A stretch of 62,482 nucleotides of DNA from the IMG/VR virus record IMGVR_UViG_3300044970_000783, positions 1-62,482 of that record; one strand, given 5' to 3'. This document shows, piece after piece, positions 9,895 to 16,841 of this stretch. The stretch comes from a virus. Numbering within the stretch: position 1 is the stretch's first letter; the number at the start of each line of letters is the position of its first letter. The position numbers and the translations under genes were made by a program. Under the pieces are notes generated by a model. It was not told the origin of the DNA, did no database searches, and saw only the letters and a program-made list of their open reading frames with translations.

Positions 9895-9989
9895 TTGTCC
9901 TTAGTTTGATCCCATACATCTATTCCAGCAATAATAACCGCTATTATAGATAGTATAAAAATCCACACCGTAAATACATTTAATGCCAT
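9891..9989 (-). CDS. Single-span small membrane protein, 32 aa
   Basis: Hand translation from ATG 9989 gives a hydrophobic segment of about 20 residues (VFTVWIFILSIIAVIIAGI) followed by a charged tail. Its TGA overlaps the GTG start of the terminase by four bases. This overlap and the one-base gap to the upstream gene support it being real. Function unknown; a membrane anchor or a lysis-related peptide are both possible. Confidence 0.55.
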   Translation of the reverse strand: MALNVFTVWIFILSIIAVIIAGIDVWDQTKDK

Positions 9990-9990
9990 A

Positions 9991-10503
9991 CTACTGATCA
10001 TATGCTAGATTTTGACCTCCACGTACAGATGATTGTTGCTCTTCCATAAGATCTTTATACACTCCTTTATAACTCTGTCTAATAGCGTCAAAGTCTTTTG
10101 CTATACGTCCTATTTGAGCAATATTACCATCTCGTCCATCAGTAATTTGTGTACTAGACATATATCTTGCTATATTATCTAATGCTTTTTTAATACCATA
10201 GTATGCTCTAGATGTTTCTGTCTGATACATTTTTTCGCATAATTTCAATGCTCTAACTATCATATCTTCATCTGTAGAAAACTCTGCTCCTATTTCTTGT
10301 AATATTATTTCTTCTTTTTCTTCATCTGGAAAATGAAAAAAAGGATTAAGATCTGGATTTGGACAAGTCATATAAAAAAGATATGTATATATCTTATTAC
10401 AATCGTCAGGAAAATTGTCCATTATATCTTTTAAAAATGCTAATGTGTAACAATGTTCAGATGGTATCACCTGTCCATTTTGTATATCAAATAGTCTTAT
10501 CAT
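9991..10503 (-). CDS. Conserved-type protein upstream of terminase, 170 aa
   Basis: Mostly helical, with an acidic centre and a C-terminal segment KDFDAIRQSYKGVYKDLMEE. No catalytic motif is visible. In crAss-like phages a protein of this size often precedes the terminase. A small terminase or packaging-accessory role would fit the position but is not shown by the sequence. It overlaps the upstream gene by 17 bases and is probably coupled to it. Confidence 0.55.
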   Translation of the reverse strand: MIRLFDIQNGQVIPSEHCYTLAFLKDIMDNFPDDCNKIYTYLFYMTCPNPDLNPFFHFPDEEKEEIILQEIGAEFSTDEDMIVRALKLCEKMYQTETSRAYYGIKKALDNIARYMSSTQITDGRDGNIAQIGRIAKDFDAIRQSYKGVYKDLMEEQQSSVRGGQNLAYDQ

Positions 10504-10741
10504 CTTTTTTAACTTGATGGTGATTATTAACTACACCAGCAAATCCTTCTATATACTTTTGACCTGTTGGATAGTAAGCTTTAAAATTAGCTTGTATTCT
10601 AAGTTCATCAAGATGTATCCATTTATGAAGACCAAAAGATGCTTCATATTTAAATATCTTTTCTCCTTCTGGAAGTTTAGCTGCTAAATAAAGATCTATT
10701 AGATCATTGAGTTTGTAGATTACTGGTTGCTGGTTTTCCAT
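10487..10741 (-). CDS. Hypothetical protein, 84 aa
   Basis: A short mixed alpha/beta protein starting at ATG 10741, with overlaps at both ends. The C-terminus is basic and His-rich (NNHHQVKKDDK). I do not recognise a family. Its place between a nuclease gene and the pre-terminase gene suggests a packaging or recombination accessory role, without direct support. Confidence 0.55.
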   Translation of the reverse strand: MENQQPVIYKLNDLIDLYLAAKLPEGEKIFKYEASFGLHKWIHLDELRIQANFKAYYPTGQKYIEGFAGVVNNHHQVKKDDKTI

Positions 10742-11532
10742 TTTATTAATTCACTTATTTCTGATTTTAAATAGGGTACATCATATTGCACAACGTCTAG
10801 TACAATTGGATCTCCATTTGTATCTAACGCTGTAATTGGATTATCAAACTTATCTCTTCCTGCTTCTTCAAATAAAATGTGATGAAGAGTGAGGGTTCCT
10901 GCTTTTAGCTTTGGATTATGCTTTAGTATCATGTACATATACAAACTCAGTTGTAACGCATAATGGTTAAAGTTACAATCGTCAAGGTGCGCTACTGGAG
11001 GAGACATCTTTTGCGAGACACCTTCCCAATTTACATAGCTTTCAATCTTAATTTCTTTATTAGTTTTGTAGTCTGTAATGTTAACATGTCCATTTACTAC
11101 TTCTACTAAGTCAGACTGACCACAAAGACCAACAGATTTCAAATAGACCATGTGCTCAGGATAGATTCCATCCTTAAGTTTTTGATCTGGCGCATACTTG
11201 ATACCGTCTACTTCTACGGGTTTAAAAACAGGAACCGTCACTCCTTCTCGTTCTATTGTTTCTAAATGACAAAGATCAGCTTCTCTACAGTTATGATACC
11301 ATGTACCAAGGTCTGTAGCACGTTTTGCTTCAGACTTCCAAGCACTTTTAATATCATCTGCGCTCATTCCATACCATTTACTTTTTTTATTACGAGATGA
11401 TTTAAGAGCAATAGTATCCGCATCAAATGGTTGTTTAAAGTTAGAAATGAAACTAGTGACACTAGTCCAATCTACATTCTCTCCATTTAATGATACATAC
11501 TCGTGCTTTTCTGGTTTAAATATTAAACTCAT
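10720..11532 (-). CDS. PD-(D/E)XK nuclease (RecB/Cas4-like), 270 aa
   Basis: The motif series of RecB-type nucleases is visible: His in GTWYHNCREADL (about H80), Asp in GLCGQSDLVEVV (D141), DYKT with D154 and K156, and QLSLYMY (Q194, Y198). These residues bind metal and DNA. Position in the packaging block suggests trimming or resolving DNA for packaging or recombination. It overlaps the next gene at its start (ATGA). A second RecB-like gene lies at 43156-44217, so the phage has two, plus a domain in the giant protein. Confidence 0.8.
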   Translation of the reverse strand: MSLIFKPEKHEYVSLNGENVDWTSVTSFISNFKQPFDADTIALKSSRNKKSKWYGMSADDIKSAWKSEAKRATDLGTWYHNCREADLCHLETIEREGVTVPVFKPVEVDGIKYAPDQKLKDGIYPEHMVYLKSVGLCGQSDLVEVVNGHVNITDYKTNKEIKIESYVNWEGVSQKMSPPVAHLDDCNFNHYALQLSLYMYMILKHNPKLKAGTLTLHHILFEEAGRDKFDNPITALDTNGDPIVLDVVQYDVPYLKSEISELIKWKTSNQ

Positions 11533-11858
11533 AATCCTAATTTTTCATTCAGTTTATCCTCTTCTTCCTCTGAAAGAACAGCTTTCCAATATCCTAGTGG
11601 ACACTCAGAAGAAAGAGCTCTTGTTTTTAAGGATAGAGAACACCCACATCCACCCATACCCTCATTACAACAAGGTTGTGTACCTGGAACTGCACATCCC
11701 TTACCACTTTGATCATAGAGTGTGCATTCTTTACAAATACTTATTCTCTGCTCTGCAATCTCTTCTACATCTTCTCTTTTAAATATGGAATTGGTAATGC
11801 CCTCAATAATCTGACCCTTACTCTTCCATATCTGTATTATGTTCTTTTGTAGATTCAT
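11529..11858 (-). CDS. Cys-rich zinc-binding-type protein, 109 aa
   Basis: Residues 42-80 hold many cysteines in CxxC and CC arrangements (ICKECTLYDQ, then GCAVPGTQPCCNEGMGGCGC) and a later C before PLGYW, suggesting one or two zinc sites. I recall similar Cys-rich proteins from Bacteroidota phages and hosts but no function. It starts inside the 3' end of the IHF-like gene (41-base overlap) and overlaps the nuclease start by four bases. Confidence 0.6.
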   Translation of the reverse strand: MNLQKNIIQIWKSKGQIIEGITNSIFKREDVEEIAEQRISICKECTLYDQSGKGCAVPGTQPCCNEGMGGCGCSLSLKTRALSSECPLGYWKAVLSEEEEDKLNEKLGL

Positions 11859-12219
11859 TGTTAAAGCGTTTATTAATTATTTCGCGTCTTCTACCACGCT
11901 CTTCATTCAACTTCTCTTTCACCTTACGCATGGTTTCTATTTCTGTAACTAATGTTTTCTTAATTCCGTACTCTTTAAAACTAGTGTTATCTAATTTTTC
12001 TAATAAACGACCATATTGTTCAATAGTGGCATCTAGTGCTTTTTCTTTAATATAAAAATTCCCAAGGTTTTGGACATGCACCGTGGGATTTTCTAAAGAA
12101 GAAAGACGAGATCTTAACGTCTTATAGAAAAAGGACATCACAGCATCCACCTCCTCCACAGATTTATCCATCTCCATTGCAAAGGAGGGCAAAAGATTAC
12201 GAAGTTTATTGGGGTGCAA
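11818..12219 (-). CDS. IHF/HU-like DNA-binding protein, 133 aa
   Basis: Residues 1-62 follow the DNABII pattern: two helices, then a beta segment with the signature NLGNFYIKEK after a short PTVHVQ strand. Such proteins bend DNA; IHF-like subunits are known in crAss-like phages. The C-terminal half is a charged helix ending in a basic RRREIINKRF. The start is probably TTG at 12219, because a stop lies two codons upstream and the first ATG (12177) would remove helix 1. The start overlaps the preceding gene, so coupling is likely. Confidence 0.7.
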   Translation of the reverse strand: MHPNKLRNLLPSFAMEMDKSVEEVDAVMSFFYKTLRSRLSSLENPTVHVQNLGNFYIKEKALDATIEQYGRLLEKLDNTSFKEYGIKKTLVTEIETMRKVKEKLNEERGRRREIINKRFNNESTKEHNTDMEE

Positions 12220-12571
12220 TACTTAAAAATTTATAATCAAGAAAAACATTTCCTTCCACTTGTATGCGTAGATCTGGATTGATCCAAATCTTCTTCTTAC
12301 TCTTTCCTTCTTTCTTAATCAAATTGTTTTTCTCTGCTTTAATAATTGCATTACGCACAGATTGCGGACTCTTAAATATCCCCTTCTGATACACCTTAGT
12401 ACAAAAGGTGTTAAGCTCTGAATCTTTTTCCAGAGCTAACATTGTGAGACATTTAAGATCCGCACTGCTTAATGCAATATTCGAAAGAAAACAATGTGTA
12501 AGTATTTGATATTGCACCACCTGATCGAGAGACAGCTTTACGCGTTTCTCCACCTGATTGACAATAGCCAT
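12206..12571 (-). CDS. Winged-helix-like DNA-binding protein, 121 aa
   Basis: Residues 40-100 look like a helix-turn-helix followed by a wing: SSADLKCLTMLAL, then KSPQSVRNAIIKAEKNNLIK, then basic KEGKSKKKIWINP. This is the pattern of replication or transcription regulators that read DNA with a winged helix. I cannot assign a family. It is the fourth gene of the leftward block and may regulate it or act as the missing small terminase. Confidence 0.55.
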   Translation of the reverse strand: MAIVNQVEKRVKLSLDQVVQYQILTHCFLSNIALSSADLKCLTMLALEKDSELNTFCTKVYQKGIFKSPQSVRNAIIKAEKNNLIKKEGKSKKKIWINPDLRIQVEGNVFLDYKFLSIAPQ

Positions 12572-12574
12572 AGA

Positions 12575-12823
12575 TTAGTCTTTTTTAAGCTTTCTCTTTG
12601 GCAACTGCTCCTCAGATTCTTCTTCATCTAAATCAGCATCAGAACCTGATTGTGGGTTTGTCACTTGCGCAATAAACGCTAAAGCATTCAACTCTTCAGC
12701 TCTGTCTTTTGCAATCTGCGTGTTAAGAGCTTGTAGTTTAGCTCTCACTTCAGCAATTTGAATCTGTTCGTTTAAATGTGTTACGAACTCTTCAACGGTT
12801 GGGATCTTTTTTTCTTCTGACAT
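12575..12823 (-). CDS. Hypothetical helical protein, 82 aa
   Basis: A predicted coiled coil (residues 10-50) is followed by an acidic stretch (DADLDEEESEEQ) and a basic end (PKRKLKKD). No motif. It starts at ATG 12823, three bases before the next gene, in a tight leftward operon. Confidence 0.55.
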   Translation of the reverse strand: MSEEKKIPTVEEFVTHLNEQIQIAEVRAKLQALNTQIAKDRAEELNALAFIAQVTNPQSGSDADLDEEESEEQLPKRKLKKD

Positions 12824-12834
12824 GTTTGTTGGTT

Positions 12835-13140
12835 TTAAAGTTTAAAATTATCATCGTCTTCATCATCACCCTCATTTTCTTCAGAATAGGTGAGATAGTT
12901 TTTCCATATTTCTTGGAATGTCATATACGGGGTGTCAATAGTGTATGATTCACCTGCATCAGTGAATACAGTGGTACAATTAAACACTGGCTCTTCTTCA
13001 TCATCAGATGCCACCTTTATTGCAATAACAACATCTAATAAAAAAGCAAAGGGTAACCATTTACCATTATCGTTTACACCCATAATACCCATGTCTTCTA
13101 TGTTTATAGAATGACAATGTACATTACATGAATGCATCAT
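12835..13140 (-). CDS. Hypothetical acidic protein, 101 aa
   Basis: A beta-rich domain with conserved-looking aromatic residues, ending in an extremely acidic tail (EENEGDDEDDD). It starts at ATG 13140 and overlaps the upstream stop by four bases (ATGA). An alternative ATG lies six bases further in. Function unknown. Confidence 0.55.
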   Translation of the reverse strand: MMHSCNVHCHSINIEDMGIMGVNDNGKWLPFAFLLDVVIAIKVASDDEEEPVFNCTTVFTDAGESYTIDTPYMTFQEIWKNYLTYSEENEGDDEDDDNFKL

Positions 13141-13364
13141 ATATCAAATTGTTTTTTGTCTTGTTTTTGGGAAAAATGATACTGATTGTAGTTAATATAC
13201 CTACTACGATTTTGAGCTTTTATAATCTGCTCAGCTAAAGCACGTTCTGCTATTCCATCTCTAACATCAATAACAGGAATATACACTGCTTGCCCATATT
13301 TGTCTTCTGTTTGGATATAATAAGAAAGTTGCCCCTCGTTCTGAACAGTCTTTGGCTTATTCAT
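13137..13364 (-). CDS. Hypothetical protein, 75 aa, first gene of leftward operon
   Basis: A small basic protein starting at ATG 13364. Its upstream side faces the 745-base divergent gap, so the leftward promoter should lie just to the right. A weak TAAATTTG match, read leftward at 13419-13412, could be the -7 element of a Bacteroidota-type promoter, but I see no good -33 partner. No recognisable domain. Confidence 0.5.
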   Translation of the reverse strand: MNKPKTVQNEGQLSYYIQTEDKYGQAVYIPVIDVRDGIAERALAEQIIKAQNRSRYINYNQYHFSQKQDKKQFDI

Positions 13365-13404
13365 AATACACTTGGTTTATAATATAATATACTTAAAAAG
13401 TTTA

Positions 13405-13416
13405 AACTATACAAAT
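13405..13416 (+). promoter_or_regulatory. AACTATACAAAT, promoter-motif-like copy
   Basis: TTTAAACTATA here matches the motif found before genes at 14911 and 15495. In this copy no gene follows for 690 bases, so if active it would transcribe the structured region at 13563-13619. The match could also be chance in AT-rich DNA. Confidence 0.3.
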
Positions 13417-13447
13417 TTAATCTGTATAACTCTTTAAATAATATTAC

Positions 13448-13456
13448 TTATCCACA
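13448..13456 (+). promoter_or_regulatory. DnaA box TTATCCACA
   Basis: A perfect match to the bacterial DnaA box consensus, in the AT-rich divergent gap. It is the only one I noticed in this gap. It could attract host DnaA for initiation or regulation; a single 9-mer can also occur by chance. Confidence 0.4.
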
Positions 13457-13562
13457 CCTTGTGTATTGAACATAGAACTCCCCGTGTGATTTTTACATCA
13501 CTCACATACTTTAATAGTTCAAACAGTTTTGTACTGTACGTTAGCATAATGCCTACACCCAC

Positions 13563-13619
13563 GTGGAAACTAAAATCTCCGTGACCTCGGAACACATACC
13601 CTATGTGTAATGTTTCCAC
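13563..13619 (+). ncRNA. Three-way-junction fold, possible structured RNA
   Basis: GTGGAAAC (13563-13570) pairs with GTTTCCAC (13612-13619). Inside are two hairpins: TCCG/CGGA (13578-13581 with 13588-13591) and ACACATA/TATGTGT (13592-13598 with 13602-13608, 3-base loop). All three stems are perfect. The element could act as RNA from either strand or as extruded DNA. It is not a tRNA: no T loop is present. Confidence 0.45.
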
Positions 13620-13810
13620 CTACAAAACTATTTTAAAGAACTACCGTTTTCGTACCTATTGGAGAAAACCAGTTTCACATCACAAGCTGTGTGCTACTCC
13701 CATAACCCAACGTCTACCATTCTAACTATCTTTGGACCATCGAACAGGATCACCCGCGTCTACAGGTGGGTACACTATAATATACCACAAATCTATATAA
13801 AATCCAAATA

Positions 13811-13848
13811 CCCCCGGTTTGTAAACCCATATTCAACCCCCCACACCC
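13811..13848 (-). other. Four G-runs on minus strand, possible G-quadruplex
   Basis: C-runs at 13811-13815, 13826-13828, 13837-13842 and 13846-13848 give four G-runs on the minus strand with spacers of about 3, 8 and 10 bases. The palindrome GGTTT/AAACC at 13816-13827 overlaps. In an otherwise AT-rich genome this tract stands out. Quadruplex formation is only a possibility. Confidence 0.3.
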
Positions 13849-14059
13849 TTTATTTTCTTTACATCTTTACATTCCGACGATGCAAATGTATTGTGTGTGA
13901 GAGAGGTGGGGGTATTATATATTAAGACCCCAGCTAAAAAAACAAGCGGTACTACCCCCGTATGTGCAGACCTAATGTTTTGAAAATCAATGTACAAGGA
14001 GGGTGAGAGTATTGTTTTAGAATGTTTATGTATTTTTAGAAAGATGTAGAGAATTGTAT

Positions 14060-14072
14060 AACTGTATGAATG
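14060..14072 (+). promoter_or_regulatory. Early promoter-like motif AACTGTATGAATG
   Basis: One of four similar motifs placed 31-37 bases before consecutive early genes; this one precedes the gene at 14110 by 37 bases. Consensus by eye AACTATATGAATG. It could be recognised by the virion or host RNA polymerase. Confidence 0.4.
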
Positions 14073-14109
14073 TGAATGAGTTATCTTTTCTTAATCTAAA
14101 TTTATTCAA

Positions 14110-14301
14110 ATGACACAGTACAATTGGAATTGGTGGTTCGTACTTTCAGTTTTCTGGGTATTAATCCACCTGATGCTTGCTATGATGGATGAGAGTAAGC
14201 AGATTATTACGCATTGGTTCTTTGTATTTGGTATGATCTTATCTATGTTAAACCTGCTATTCTGCGTTTACATAGGTAATCATCCTGATACCAGGGATTG
14301 A
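14110..14301 (+). CDS. Small membrane protein, 63 aa, two spans
   Basis: Two hydrophobic segments (about residues 8-25 and 37-54) separated by a charged turn MMDESKQ. It is the first gene of the rightward early block, with its own motif upstream and a strong terminator directly after. Early phage membrane peptides often change host envelope functions or exclude other phages; here that is inference. Confidence 0.6.
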   Translation: MTQYNWNWWFVLSVFWVLIHLMLAMMDESKQIITHWFFVFGMILSMLNLLFCVYIGNHPDTRD

Positions 14302-14307
14302 TTGTAG

Positions 14308-14341
14308 AGAAAAGGGGATTTCCGCATTTCCCCTTTTCTTA
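14308..14341 (+). terminator. Rho-independent terminator
   Basis: AGAAAAGGGGA pairs with TCCCCTTTTCT, an 11-bp stem with a 10-base loop. The U-rich part is within the stem end. Confidence 0.75.
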
Positions 14342-14366
14342 ACTATGTTATCTAAATTCTAATCAT

Positions 14367-14558
14367 ATGAAAAAGTTTATCGGAATCGCGCTATTCAGCA
14401 TTTGGGTGATGCTGTTTATGCTTATGCTCGTAGAACCCTCAGATGACACATTTTATTGGAGTGATGAAAATCTAAACGGTGGATGGGTGGGGTATACGTA
14501 TGTTCTACTCGTACTCGGACTACCCTTCGTTTGGACCAGAGACTACTGGTGGAAGTAA
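14367..14558 (+). CDS. Small membrane protein, 63 aa, two spans
   Basis: Hydrophobic segments at about residues 4-22 and 42-57, with an acidic Trp/Tyr-rich loop between (EPSDDTFYWSDE). It starts 26 bases after the previous terminator behind a TTATCTAAATT leader. Unknown function; its organisation resembles the preceding two-span protein, though the sequences do not look homologous. Confidence 0.6.
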   Translation: MKKFIGIALFSIWVMLFMLMLVEPSDDTFYWSDENLNGGWVGYTYVLLVLGLPFVWTRDYWWK

Positions 14559-14570
14559 ACTATTTGAATG
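14558..14570 (+). promoter_or_regulatory. Early promoter-like motif AACTATTTGAATG
   Basis: Second copy of the repeated motif, starting at the stop codon of the previous gene and ending 31 bases before the ATG at 14602. Confidence 0.4.
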
Positions 14571-14601
14571 TAACAATTTTCCTTAACCTAAATCATTTGT
14601 T

Positions 14602-14817
14602 ATGTACACCTACTTTATTGTAGTGGAAATCATCACCGTAAACTTCTCTTCACCAGAAGAGATTGATGTAGAACAGGACACCTTCGATGTGGTAGCTTGC
14701 GACGAACAGAGTGCTATTGAAGCGCTCAAGGAGCAAATCAACTACCATACAGAATGGGGTGCTCGTGGTATCAATCAACTGCAAGTTTGCGGTCGTCTAG
14801 AAGACGAGACCTTTTAA
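14602..14817 (+). CDS. Hypothetical early protein, 71 aa
   Basis: A soluble acidic protein with a beta-alpha pattern (VVACDEQSAIEALKEQINYH), possibly a ferredoxin-like small fold. It has its own motif upstream, leader CCTTAACCTAAATC and a hairpin after it. I do not recognise a family; such single-gene early units often encode host-takeover proteins. Confidence 0.6.
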   Translation: MYTYFIVVEIITVNFSSPEEIDVEQDTFDVVACDEQSAIEALKEQINYHTEWGARGINQLQVCGRLEDETF

Positions 14818-14826
14818 TGGTTAGGA

Positions 14827-14856
14827 AACCCCGAAAGACGAAAGTCCGTAGGGGTT
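14827..14856 (+). terminator. Terminator-like hairpin with GAAA-capped inner helix
   Basis: AACCCC pairs with GGGGTT around an inner GAC-GAAA-GTC tetraloop hairpin. The following sequence is only moderately T-rich, so termination is likely but less certain. Confidence 0.6.
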
Positions 14857-14864
14857 CTTATTTA

Positions 14865-14876
14865 AACTATATGAAT
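14865..14876 (+). promoter_or_regulatory. Early promoter-like motif AACTATATGAAT
   Basis: Third copy, 34 bases before the ATG at 14911 and directly after the hairpin. It shares TTTAAACTATA with the copies at 13405 and, nearly, 15447. Confidence 0.45.
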
Positions 14877-14910
14877 TAGATATATATTTCCTTAACCTAA
14901 ATCCATCATT

Positions 14911-15330
14911 ATGGACAACAAAGTCATCATGCTTCCTTACGGGATTAGCTCCGTAAACATCGAGACATTCAAATTGTTCTACGCTAAAATCCGCGTGCGC
15001 GTAGACAAAGACACTCTTATGCCACCATTTGCTAACGCACAGGTTAGAACAGCAGATGCAGGTCAATGGTATTATGTACACATCCGTTGGATTACATCTG
15101 ACACTAATGTACATAGTGCTAACATCCGGGAACTAAATATGTTCCTCAAATCTGTAATGCAACGCAGACTCGACATCAAATACGGGTTTGCTACGCCAGC
15201 AGAAGAGTCATCTGCTATGGACCATTGGTTTGAGCAGATGAAACAGAAAGACGACTACGATAGATTTATGCAGGATTTAAAGAACGAAAAAGAATTAAAT
15301 GCATTAGAATCGCAGTCTTACGAATGTTAA
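14911..15330 (+). CDS. Hypothetical early protein, 139 aa
   Basis: An N-terminal beta-rich domain (residues 1-85) with an alternating charged pattern, then a helical charged C-terminus (FEQMKQKDDYDRFMQDLKN). Its leader CCTTAACCTAAATC is identical to that of the previous gene. No domain recognised. A strong terminator follows. Confidence 0.6.
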   Translation: MDNKVIMLPYGISSVNIETFKLFYAKIRVRVDKDTLMPPFANAQVRTADAGQWYYVHIRWITSDTNVHSANIRELNMFLKSVMQRRLDIKYGFATPAEESSAMDHWFEQMKQKDDYDRFMQDLKNEKELNALESQSYEC

Positions 15331-15333
15331 CAC

Positions 15334-15357
15334 AAAGGGGGTTATTCCCCCTTTTTT
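15334..15357 (+). terminator. Rho-independent terminator
   Basis: AAAGGGGG, loop TTATT, CCCCC and six T. Ends the unit of the 139-aa gene. Confidence 0.85.
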
Positions 15358-15446
15358 ACATCCCGCTTTATTTCACTCTGCTACGCAGGACACCTTTACT
15401 ATCGTGCATCTTGCGTTTATCACACAGTATCAAAGCTGTAATTTTA

Positions 15447-15459
15447 AACTATATAAATG
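15447..15459 (+). promoter_or_regulatory. Early promoter-like motif AACTATATAAATG
   Basis: Fourth copy, 35 bases before the ATG at 15495, after a terminator and about 90 bases with no other visible feature. Confidence 0.45.
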
Positions 15460-15494
15460 CGTAATCTTTTTTTTTAATTTTAAATTCAAATTGT

Positions 15495-16034
15495 ATGGCA
15501 AAGACGCTGACAATCGTAGGTCTCACCAATCCTACTCAATTATTTGGTGCTAATGCAACTGCGTACGCTATGTTTTCCGCAGTATGCGACGGTAACTCCC
15601 TCGAAATCGGTGTTACCCACAACTCTCTAACTCGTGCAGGTTATGACACTGCACCCGAAAGCTTATCTCGTTTGGTAGGTTGCTCTGTTAAGACGAAAGA
15701 CTTCGTTGACCGTGAGACAGGTGCAATCATCAACGGGGACGAGAGAGTGGAAATGGCGCTCGAAGGTAAACAGCGTTTAGTGCTGTTCAATTCCCTCAAT
15801 CACACGATTGAGCGTAGTGACATCTACAAGGAAGAGAACATCGAACTGCTCGCTCGCACCAACGCGCAAGTGAAGATTGCGAAAGAGCGTGAGATTATGA
15901 ACGCAAAGAAACTCGCTTTGCTCGCACGCATAGCATCCCGCCCTGCTGTTGCTGATGCTCCCGATACAGATGAAACACCATCTGCGGAGCAACCCGCTGA
16001 ACTGACGCTTGAAACAGAAAGCGCTCCGTTCTAA
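15495..16034 (+). CDS. Hypothetical early protein, 179 aa
   Basis: The N-terminal two-thirds are mixed alpha/beta with a basic helical segment (AQVKIAKEREIMNAKKLALLARIA). The C-terminus from about residue 150 is a flexible Ala/Pro/Glu tail. It is flanked by its own motif and a strong terminator, so it is monocistronic. Base composition is less AT-rich than nearby genes, suggesting strong expression or a different history. Family unknown. Confidence 0.6.
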   Translation: MAKTLTIVGLTNPTQLFGANATAYAMFSAVCDGNSLEIGVTHNSLTRAGYDTAPESLSRLVGCSVKTKDFVDRETGAIINGDERVEMALEGKQRLVLFNSLNHTIERSDIYKEENIELLARTNAQVKIAKEREIMNAKKLALLARIASRPAVADAPDTDETPSAEQPAELTLETESAPF

Positions 16035-16044
16035 TCAATAACAT

Positions 16045-16080
16045 AAGAACCCTCGCTCATATAGACGGGGGTTCTTTTTT
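16045..16080 (+). terminator. Rho-independent terminator
   Basis: AAGAACCC pairs with GGGTTCTT around a loop of about 16 bases, followed by a T run. Confidence 0.8.
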
Positions 16081-16381
16081 CTTTTTCACCACATCACCAC
16101 AGCACCTTGTATGGACAATATATGGACTGCACCTACACGTGTCGGGTGTCACAGTGCAAATGCATAGATTTACAGGATTAAACGACGTAATTCGTTGAAT
16201 GTGAAGGAGTTAGGGGGTGGGTGGACTCCTCAGTGGTATTTCTATGGGTGGGAGAAAGTGGTAGAAAGTGTAAATGTGTCATCGCCAGTAGATGGCTATA
16301 GATATATATGTATTAAGATCTGTTTCCTATGTGTCTATTATAGACATACAGAGATCTGTTATAATAAAACTGTTATAGTGT
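16081..16381 (+). other. Non-coding leader of lipoprotein gene with nested hairpins
   Basis: About 300 bases with no convincing gene; a 64-codon frame from TTG 16195 has poor composition. AACGA/TCGTT flank a short loop near 16180. Near the gene start AGATCT (16316-16321 and 16352-16357) flanks a hairpin TGTCTA-TTA-TAGACA (16332-16346). These folds could control expression of the following gene. No promoter is clear to me. Confidence 0.4.
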
Positions 16382-16591
16382 ATGTATAAGATGTTGTTTG
16401 TGTTATTAGGGGTGTTATTAGCCTCTTGTAGCACCCGTCAAGCACCCGCTGAATGTTGTAAATCCTGGCACTACCAAGTCACACTTGAAGATAGTGCTAT
16501 GGTGATATCTGACCACGGACGTCATGTAGCCACTGTCCCATATGAAAAGACAGGAGTGTTAGATAGCGTGTTTATGGCAGATAATGAATGA
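16382..16591 (+). CDS. Small phage lipoprotein, 69 aa
   Basis: A typical lipoprotein signal: MYKMLFVLLGVLLASC with a lipobox LASC, so Cys16 would be lipidated. The mature part of 54 residues has a CC pair and an acidic, beta-rich sequence. Phage lipoproteins made early often block receptors against superinfection; that role is inferred. Start at ATG 16382, with an alternative at 16391. Bacteroidota may display such proteins on the cell surface. Confidence 0.7.
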   Translation: MYKMLFVLLGVLLASCSTRQAPAECCKSWHYQVTLEDSAMVISDHGRHVATVPYEKTGVLDSVFMADNE

Positions 16592-16610
16592 TAGTATACC
16601 CACTGTGTCC

Positions 16611-16637
16611 GGAGACGCAAGTGCCTTCTCCTTTTTT
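16611..16637 (+). terminator. Weak terminator
   Basis: GGAGA pairs with TCTCC around an 11-base loop, followed by six T. Ends the lipoprotein unit. Confidence 0.55.
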
Positions 16638-16841
16638 AAGGACATAGTTAGGGGTGATACCAGACTACTGGTTTGTCTGTGAAGGTAGTATATCCTTTTA
16701 TAAGGAGATTCACAGAACTTTTAATGCGTCATAATCTGTTTCCCAAGGACAGACAGTGGTAATTAGGTCTGCATATATGGTGACATATGTGTGTTTAGCA
16801 TACCATTGAACGCAGAGGGGAAGTAATGTAAATTCTATCAT
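16638..16841 (+). other. Structured non-coding stretch before second lipoprotein
   Basis: No gene seen. TCTGTGAA (16676-16683) pairs perfectly with TTCACAGA (16709-16716) around an inner hairpin TCCTT-TTAT-AAGGA (16693-16706). Just before it CCAG-ACTA-CTGG forms another hairpin. It may be a leader RNA or a small RNA. Confidence 0.4.

Larger units (their letters stand above)
13365..14109. other. Divergent intergenic region, candidate origin and control region
   Basis: 745 bases without a convincing gene separate the leftward structural block from the rightward early block. Two short open frames here (minus 13434-13619 with a GTG start, plus 13659-13925) lack credible composition. The region contains a perfect DnaA box, a TTTAAACTATA promoter-like motif, a nested inverted-repeat fold, a C-rich tract, and GGGGGTA (13908-13914) that can pair with TACCCCC (13953-13959). 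Divergent arms plus these signals suggest replication or transcription control. Confidence 0.5.

Noticed and set aside
13434-13619. Minus-strand open frame of 61 codons in the divergent gap
   Set aside because: Starts with GTG, overlaps the three-way-junction fold, and its composition does not resemble neighbouring genes.
13659-13925. Plus-strand open frame of 88 codons in the divergent gap
   Set aside because: Unusual amino-acid composition, spans the C-rich tract, and has no leader of the kind seen before real genes.
16195-16389. Plus open frame of 64 codons before the lipoprotein
   Set aside because: TTG start, odd composition, and it runs through strong hairpins; better read as a leader.
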